In this document: positions 59,801 through 64,000 of the stretch, one piece after another
Layout: the number at the start of each line of letters is the position of its first letter
Numbering within the stretch: the first letter of the stretch is position 1
Origin: Spisula solida
Taxonomy: Eukaryota; Mollusca; Bivalvia; Venerida; Mactridae
NCBI GenBank assembly: GCA_947247005.1
Contig: OX365952.1
Span: 7,152,501-7,216,500, forward strand
DNA: 64,000 nucleotides
Reading direction: 5' to 3'
Notes under the pieces: model-generated
What the model saw: the letters and a program-made list of their open reading frames with translations, nothing else
Told to the model about the DNA's origin: nothing
Database searches by the model: none
Position numbers and translations under genes: made by a program

Positions 59801-62024
59801 GTCAGGGACTGACATATGATGTCTTACACAGGGTGTAGATGTATGTGACACCAGGTCAGGGACTGACATATGAGGTCTTACACAGGGTGTAGATGTATGT
59901 GACACCAGGTCAGGGACTGACATATGATGTCTTACACAGGGTGTAGATGTATGTGACACCAGGTCAGGGACTGACATATGATGTGTTACACAGGGTGTAG
60001 ATGTATGTGACAAGAGGCCAGGACTGACATATGATGTATTACACAGGGTGTAGATGTATGTGATACCAGGTCAGGGACTGACATATGATATGTTACACAG
60101 GGTGTAGATGTATGTGATACCAGGTCAGGGACTGACATATGATGTGTTACACAGGGTGTAGGTGATACCAGGTCAGGGACTGACATATGATGTGTTACAC
60201 AGGGTGTAGATGTATGTGACACCAGGTCAGGAACTGACATATGATGTGTTACACAGGGTGTAGATGTATGTGATACCAGGTCAGGGACTGACATATGATG
60301 TGTTACACAGGTGTAGATGTATGTGACACCAGGTCAGGGACTGACATATGATGTGTTACACAGGGTGTAGATGTATGTGACACCAGGTCAGGGACTGACA
60401 TATGATGTGTTACATAGGGTGTAGATGTATGTGACACGAGGCCAGGAACTGATATATAATGAAATAATGTGCAACATGGGTTGTAGATTTAACAACATAC
60501 CTCATATACACTTTCCTCCTGATATGCTGGTGTGGACTCAGTTTGTACATCACATGCATCATATGTCTACAAATCAACAAAAGCAAAGTATACATTATGA
60601 TCAGGGTTTTGGACACAAAAATGTATGTCTCCCACAAATGTTCATAACTCTTCATTCGACCTACAATTTCTGAAAATATGCACAACTAGGCTTGGTATCA
60701 AGTATTCATGTGAACCAAAGAGAACAAGTGCAGACAAGCTTTATGACATCCATCCACACAGACATACATCCAGCACCAAATGAATATCTATATCTTCCCT
60801 ACTCTATGTAGGGGATATAAATGTACATATTTATAATCAGAGGGCATACATATATGTAGGTGACATCACTATCTCTGTGATTGACTGGATGGTTTACCAT
60901 TCAGAGGCACAAATTTGAGAATTTACCAAAATAAGCATGGTTTTTGAAGAACACAATTGTCTGCCTCATGTGTTTATATCTCTGGATACGGGCCTTGTTT
61001 ACTAAGTATATTAATTCATCAATTAAAACTAGACATGTTTGTAAAACATGTAAACCCTATGGCAGCCAAATAGCCATTCATGTTGAAAGTCACGATAACC
61101 TTGACCTTTGACCTACTGACCTCACAATCTGTAGGGTCATCTTCTGGTGGAGACCAACCTTACTATGAACAGAGAAGATCCTAGGCCTAACAGCTCTAAG
61201 CTTTTGATAGAAAACAATTTGGTCAACTGACCAACTAACAGATTAACCAACATGTGCAAAGCAGCAATATACCCCTCATCAATGATAGGTGGCATAATAA
61301 GGATAGGTTAACATATCCAAATCCCACAAGTATTGCATTGAGAATTTGGCCTGGTCCTGACCTGGATGCATGAACATATTACAAGGTTCTTGCAATGAAT
61401 ATATTGATATTGTGCAATATCGGTCCATTAGATATGTCTTAGGATTATACTTTGGGCATCTTCATGATACTCACCGCTTATGAAAACATACTACCATGGT
61501 TATAAATATAGCCAAGATATCAGCTGTGAAATTATGCTAATAGAAGGTGGAGGATCAAGTCAAATTCTATGTACCATAATAGAAGATCTACTATAATAGA
61601 AGGTCAAGGATCGGGTCAAATTCTCTGTACTGTAATAGAAGATCTACAATAAAAGGAGGTGGAGGATTGAGTCAAATTCTCTGTGCTATAATAGAAGATC
61701 TACTATAATAGAAGGTCAAGCATCGGGTCAAATTCTCTGAGCTATAATAGAAGGTCTAGGATTGAGTCAAATTCTCTGTGCTATATTAGGAGGTCGAGGA
61801 TCAAGTTAAATTATATGTACAATAATAAAAGGTCAAGGATAAGGTCAAATTCTCTGTACTATACAAACCTCGCCTGGATCATCCTCAATAATTTGACCAC
61901 CCATCCCCTCAAATTCATCATACACCTCTTGTTCTTGTGGTTCAGGTGGTAGATGTCTAGGTACAACAGGTGCCAAGTCAGCCTCTTCATACGTTACACC
62001 CTCGTCTTCACTACTCTCTGGTGA
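44481..62024 (-). CDS. BLNK/LCP2-like: SLP-76/BLNK-family SH2 adaptor (12 candidate exons, 5' end beyond the window)
   Basis: Reading right to left: tyrosine-motif exons (YEEA, YDEF, YDAC, YQEE, YEFM), a 25-nt microexon, lysine- and proline-rich exons, a YEES/YDEG exon, then an SH2 domain split over three exons and a stop at 44,481. Vertebrate SLP-76 and BLNK are cytosolic scaffolds: kinases phosphorylate the N-terminal tyrosines, PLC-gamma and GADS/Grb2 bind the proline motifs, and the SH2 domain binds phosphotyrosine on partners. The same layout predicts the same scaffold role here. The 'LGHVYNLKMR...ALGE' strand pair is closest to BLNK/SLP-76 SH2 domains ('VYN.kIR....ALGTG'). An N-terminal SAM domain is expected beyond 64,000. 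With the longest alternative exon the visible part is 574 residues. Exon joins are by splice signal and phase. Confidence 0.82.
45051..45203 (-). CDS. BLNK/LCP2-like: Adaptor exon k: SH2 core with the FLVR arginine
   Basis: Phase 0 to 0, 153 nt. 'DGTFLVRKSKQGGDNQPYTL' holds the phosphotyrosine-binding Arg of FLVR. 'VVLYLGHVYNLKMRMRNDGQ' and 'IALGEAKADEL' follow. Acceptor 'tttctag', donor 'tta|gtatgt'. Confidence 0.95.
45779..45862 (-). CDS. BLNK/LCP2-like: Adaptor exon j: start of the SH2 domain
   Basis: Phase 0 to 0, 84 nt. 'REEWYHGDIERNESTQKLQS' is the W-Y-x-G opening and alpha-A helix of an SH2 domain. Confidence 0.93.
46469..46606 (-). CDS. BLNK/LCP2-like: Adaptor exon i: proline-rich then YEES/YDEG
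   Basis: Phase 0 to 0, 138 nt, donor 'atg|gtaaga'. 'KAPEVKPPPPVQLPVTPREK', 'TPPLPPPPASSYEESDDIYD' and 'EGFSYM'. Two acidic tyrosine motifs lie directly before the SH2 domain. Confidence 0.85.
48024..48211 (-). CDS. BLNK/LCP2-like: Adaptor exon h: polyproline exon (alternative 3)
   Basis: Phase 1 to 0, 188 nt, acceptor 'atatttccag', donor 'aag|gtctgt'. 'GKKPLLPVKPNVSRAALKSK' then 'LGPPPVPPSRTLG', nine prolines in a row, and 'PSSAASVSTIPLQK'. The polyproline run could bind SH3, WW or EVH1 domains. Confidence 0.75.
49825..49889 (-). CDS. BLNK/LCP2-like: Adaptor exon g: short proline exon (alternative 2)
   Basis: Phase 1 to 0, 65 nt, acceptor 'gtaatttttcag', donor 'act|gtaaga' (strong). It encodes 'VKPDIISPKPLLPVKPMAKF'. 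The KPLLPVKP core is shared with the next exon, so the two are probably duplicates. Confidence 0.68.
50400..51110. repeat. Degenerate minisatellite with 'agaggccaagagaca'
   Basis: 'aagaggccaagagacataat', 'aagaggtcaagagacaaatt', 'agaggccaagaaacagattt', 'aggccaaagacactgatt' and like blocks recur at about 35-50-bp steps in the intron between exons f and g; a last echo is at 51,445-51,475. Purine-rich on the + strand. Confidence 0.6.
51490..52067 (-). CDS. BLNK/LCP2-like: Adaptor exon f: long proline/lysine-rich exon (alternative 1)
   Basis: Phase 1 to 0, 578 nt, acceptor 'gtatttattgcag', donor 'gcacag|gtgatt'. It starts 'SDSDYEEDQHQPETN' (tyrosine motif), then 'TIQQRIALMKGKSV', then 'EKPKPPMKPSSIPAKPTTPL' and 'RQIPPPPIKPNKV'. 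Low-complexity, probably disordered, with several SH3 ligands. Confidence 0.8.
52216..52610. repeat. Remnant of the 'tgacc/aggtca' element family
   Basis: 'agatgaccctgacctaaatt', 'aaagattttgaccagctttc' and 'gtagaatgttaacagtcaaa' parallel the body of the element at 22,316-23,349. No clear ends. Confidence 0.5.
52833..53399. mobile_element. Short AAGAGGGCC...GTGAGCTAAAA element in an adaptor intron
   Basis: Begins 'taagagggccaagattgctc' and 'gctcacctgag', ends 'cttgtgacaggtgagctaaa'. It is 567 bp, of the same kind as 22,316-23,349. The open frame inside has no domain. Confidence 0.65.
54067..54291 (-). CDS. BLNK/LCP2-like: Adaptor exon e: basic linker
   Basis: Phase 1 to 1, 225 nt. 'VPGRPSAKLAPVKKVSG' then 'LGISLHELGARKANLKRVES' and 'KDKINIFKQVEK'. 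No domain. Donor 'aaaaag|gtatta' was chosen over 'aaacag|gtggaa' because it leaves phase 1, which all three following exons require. Confidence 0.72.
54300..56780. other. Adaptor intron, nothing recognised
   Basis: AT-rich intron sequence between exons e and d. No exon or clear element could be supported. Confidence 0.45.
56782..56854. repeat. (TA)n microsatellite
   Basis: About 36 uninterrupted TA dinucleotides. Likely polymorphic in length. Confidence 0.97.
57532..57556 (-). CDS. BLNK/LCP2-like: Adaptor exon d: 25-nt microexon
   Basis: Acceptor 'ccttctttactag', donor 'ccag|gtaaaa'. It reads EASQDSAP plus one base. Exon c ends in phase 0 and exon e begins in phase 1, so 25 nt (8 codons + 1) is just what the frame needs; the split codon becomes Asp. 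Confidence 0.7.
58170..58318 (-). mobile_element. tRNA-derived SINE, second family
   Basis: In reverse complement 'gactccgtagctcaatggtt' (A box) and 'cgggttcaaaaccgggtgga' (B box) form a tRNA-like head, followed by 'cacatatatgcctgccatat' body. The anticodon arm does not pair, so it is not a tRNA gene. Same strand as the host gene. Confidence 0.65.
58679..58849 (-). CDS. BLNK/LCP2-like: Adaptor exon c: YEFM and proline-rich
   Basis: Phase 0 to 0, 171 nt, acceptor 'gtcatacag', donor 'acg|gtaatt'. 'PEPDGDLYEFMPEEAS' then 'IPPPVKPPPVHN' and 'PSLPSRPPPSR' give one tyrosine motif and two SH3-type ligands. Confidence 0.85.
58920..59328. repeat. 40-bp minisatellite, about ten units
   Basis: Unit 'atgggttagtttatattaac' plus 'atggctaggatagcatcaac', repeated with few changes up to the border of the 54-bp array. 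Confidence 0.92.
59330..60445. repeat. 54-bp minisatellite, about twenty units
   Basis: Unit 'gtgttacacagggtgtagat' 'gtatgtgacaccaggtcagg' 'gactgacatatgat'. As 54 is a multiple of 3, the minus strand stays open over long stretches (59,309-60,013 and 59,986-60,294), giving an 18-residue repeat 'MSVPDLVSHTSTPCVTHH'. It lies in an intron between exons b and c, and I do not call it coding. Confidence 0.95.
60501..60566 (-). CDS. BLNK/LCP2-like: Adaptor exon b: short tyrosine exon
   Basis: Phase 0 to 0, 66 nt, encoding 'TYDACDVQTESTPAYQEESV' plus YE. Three tyrosines lie in 22 residues. Donor 'gag|gtatgt' is consensus. Confidence 0.78.
61029..61300. repeat. Copy of the 'ccctatggcagcc' element family
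   Basis: 'gtttgtaaaacatgtaaacc' and 'ctatggcagccaa' match the start of the insertion at 29,412. The rest is diverged. Confidence 0.5.
61530..61866. repeat. Minisatellite abutting a splice donor
   Basis: 'ataatagaaggtcaaggatc' and 'gggtcaaattctctgtacta' alternate with a shorter 'tagaagatctactataa' block. The last unit ends 2-3 bases from the donor of exon a (61,867-61,868). Confidence 0.85.
61869..62024 (-). CDS. BLNK/LCP2-like: Adaptor exon a: acidic, tyrosine motifs YEEA and YDEF
   Basis: Phase 0 to 0, 156 nt, acceptor 'tatttttcag', donor 'gag|gtttgt'. 'SSEDEGVTYEEADLAPVVPR' and 'QEQEVYDEFEGMGGQIIEDD' give two acidic-flanked tyrosines of the kind phosphorylated by Syk/ZAP-70-type kinases, around a PxxP piece. 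It is the most upstream exon I can read. Confidence 0.82.
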
Positions 62025-64000
62025 CTGAAAATATAAACAGTGTACAGCCATTAATGTTACCATATTCCCATGAAACATGACCCCTAGGTGTAAGTTTGTC
62101 ACAAGAAGGTATAGAGTTTGAAAGAAATCTGGGGTTACATCTGTAGTGCATTATAGCTCATATATGATACAAGCTCAGGTGTGGAATATTTTAACAAGTA
62201 ATTTAGGGCAATAACTCTAAAATCAAGCAGAAGACATTTTATTACTCACAGCAATTTATGACATTGTTTTTGTTGTGCCTTTAAGTTATTAATAATGTCA
62301 ATAATGCTGTAGACAAAATTATTAAACAACTCCAAAATTAGCAATGCAGAGTTGCTGTCCTTGAGCAATGCATTTCTACTCAATGAAATCTATCCAACTA
62401 TTAAGTTTCATGACAATACCTTGTATACCATTTGAGTAAAACTTCAGAATAGTATGAAATGTAACAAAGGCATCATTTTTAAAACTCAATAAAAAGAAAA
62501 CACAGAGTTGCAGTTTTTCATTATCATGGTAACTGATGTACTTTCTGAATTAATATATGCTCCAGAAAATAATTTCTAACTGTTACAGATGGAAGAACGG
62601 ACAGACAAGGCAGTAACAAGATGCTCCCCTAAACATTTTTTGAAGAAAATTAGGGAGCATTAATTTTATGAAATGACTTCAATAATTTGACCAGAACCAA
62701 TGATACATAGTCTAAAATGTTTGGTCTTAATATTGAGAGTGAAAAATATAAAAGAGAAAGACAGGAAATAAAATACAAACTAAGGAAACCTGCACTGAAG
62801 AAATATTAAGATGGTCTTTGAATGATGATATTAATATTAAGGCAGTATAAATAATGAGGTGGTTTGATATTGGAATTTAAGAGAGATGTCAAGTATTTTC
62901 TTTAGGCTGACTTGTCAAGCTTAAATTCAGCAGATAAATGCGGTACTGCAAAATCATTAATTTTTCACAGGTTTTAAATTTTGCAGATTATGGTAAAATT
63001 ATGGTCACTCAGTGGTTTTCTCAAATTTGTGGAATAAAAATATTGAAAGACAAACCTGAATTAATCATGGTGATTTAATTTTGCGGACTCAATGATTTTT
63101 TTATTTTTAAATAAAAAGAAATGTCTTCTGGGAAAAATCATTTCAATTGGAATTACAAGTTCAATAGCAATATTCTACCTTGTTACACAATTCTTGTTTA
63201 CATGTAACAAACCATGTCGAAAAGAAACACATTACAATTTGTGTTAAAACATAATTGTAGAACGCTTCTACGAGATAATATAATACGCATTACTACTAAC
63301 TCAATGAAAATTAATCTGCTCCAAATATTAATGACTTTGCAGTAGTTACTGTAGATGGAGGATTATCAAGACATTTGCTGGGGAACTTGGTCTTATCTGA
63401 AACCCTTTTCAGTGTTAAATCCCACCTAACTCGAGATGAACTAGTTGGTAACCCAGAGGTTATAAGTCTGGTGTGTATCGGTCCTGTCACTGTATAATAC
63501 ACTAAGCATTTAAAGAACAAGAAGTCTATTCGGAAACAGCTAGGGTATTGCATCCTGATTCATCGTATCAAACAAAAGAAGTTTCAGTCTCTTCCCTCTA
63601 AGTCCGAGGTCATGCATGATTCTCCAATTACATTTGTACGCAGGAAAAAAACTAGATGGCCACACACAACTGTCAGTTACAAATAAACACACAACTTCCA
63701 GACAACTGTAGTGAATCTTCCTGTATCATGTATATATACTTGTTGGACAGTTTGTTGACAATGTCCCTGACCTATATACATGTACTACTGTAAACCAATT
63801 TACTAACTTTTGGGTTTTGCTGATCGTTGGCATGTTCACGACTTCAAACTTTCACATTTTTAAGTTTCCTGCAATGTCCATATTAATGATTTTAGCACTT
63901 TTGCAGCAACTTAACTTTGCGAAACTCGTGAACTCCGCTAAACTAAATTGCACAAAATAATTTCTAGGTTTACAGTATACCTATATGCAAGAGTATAATG
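62025..64000. other. No exon recognised; presumed intron of the adaptor gene
   Basis: An 80-codon minus-strand open frame at 63,311-63,553 has no recognisable motif and no convincing splice borders. The expected SAM-domain exons are not seen here. Confidence 0.45.

Noticed and set aside
59309..60294. Long minus-strand frames of 234 and 102 codons as a repeat protein gene
   Set aside because: They are by-products of a 54-bp minisatellite with a stop-free unit; there is no splice or start context.
63311..63553. 80-codon minus-strand frame as the adaptor's N-terminal exon
   Set aside because: It shows no SAM-domain pattern or tyrosine motif, and no good donor.

Overview
The window looks like nuclear DNA of an invertebrate, most likely a bivalve mollusc. 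It is AT-rich, with two intron-rich animal genes (GT...AG introns, short exons) in a dense field of transposon debris. The bivalve placement rests on repeat styles I recognise from bivalve genomes (elements ending in a GTGACAGGTGAGCTAAAA-type terminus, elements opening with AAGAGGGCC, arrays full of 'aggtca' units). No database search was possible.

Left part, 1-18,860 (+ strand). After a broken LINE 3' end (1-1,075) comes a PARP14-like gene. I could read 18 exons (2,847-18,860) whose phases join without a break, giving about 1,555 residues. Order: tail of an RRM, three RRM-like domains, a KH-like region, macrodomain 1, macrodomain 2, a second KH-like segment, WWE, and the PARP catalytic domain. 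The 5' end is not in the window or was not recognised. The catalytic triad reads H-Y-M rather than H-Y-E, which predicts a mono-ADP-ribosyltransferase. Two non-autonomous DNA transposons sit in introns, and one exon has a tandemly duplicated, disabled splice acceptor upstream of it.

Middle part, 18,861-44,480. I found no intact gene here. It is a stack of repeats: a LINE remnant split by nested elements, tRNA-derived SINEs on the minus strand, 145-bp and 143-bp tandem arrays, a 2.7-kb inverted-repeat element with a perfect 9-bp target duplication, a GC-richer 1.7-kb inverted-repeat element, several MITEs, and a direct segmental duplication (27.9-31.6 kb versus 40.7-41.7 kb). The second copy of that duplication preserves the empty site of a mariner-like insertion.

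Right part, 44,481-62,024 (- strand). This is a SLP-76/BLNK-family adaptor gene, convergent with the PARP gene. It has tyrosine-motif exons, proline-rich exons and a C-terminal SH2 domain, 12 candidate exons in all, one of them a 25-nt microexon needed to keep frame. Three consecutive proline-rich exons all have the same 1-to-0 phase, so only one of them can be used per in-frame mRNA unless exons are missing from the model. The 5' end (expected SAM domain) lies beyond the right edge. Its introns hold minisatellites with 40-bp and 54-bp units and a SINE.

Both genes belong to families used in immune or stress signalling, but nothing in the sequence shows that they work together.
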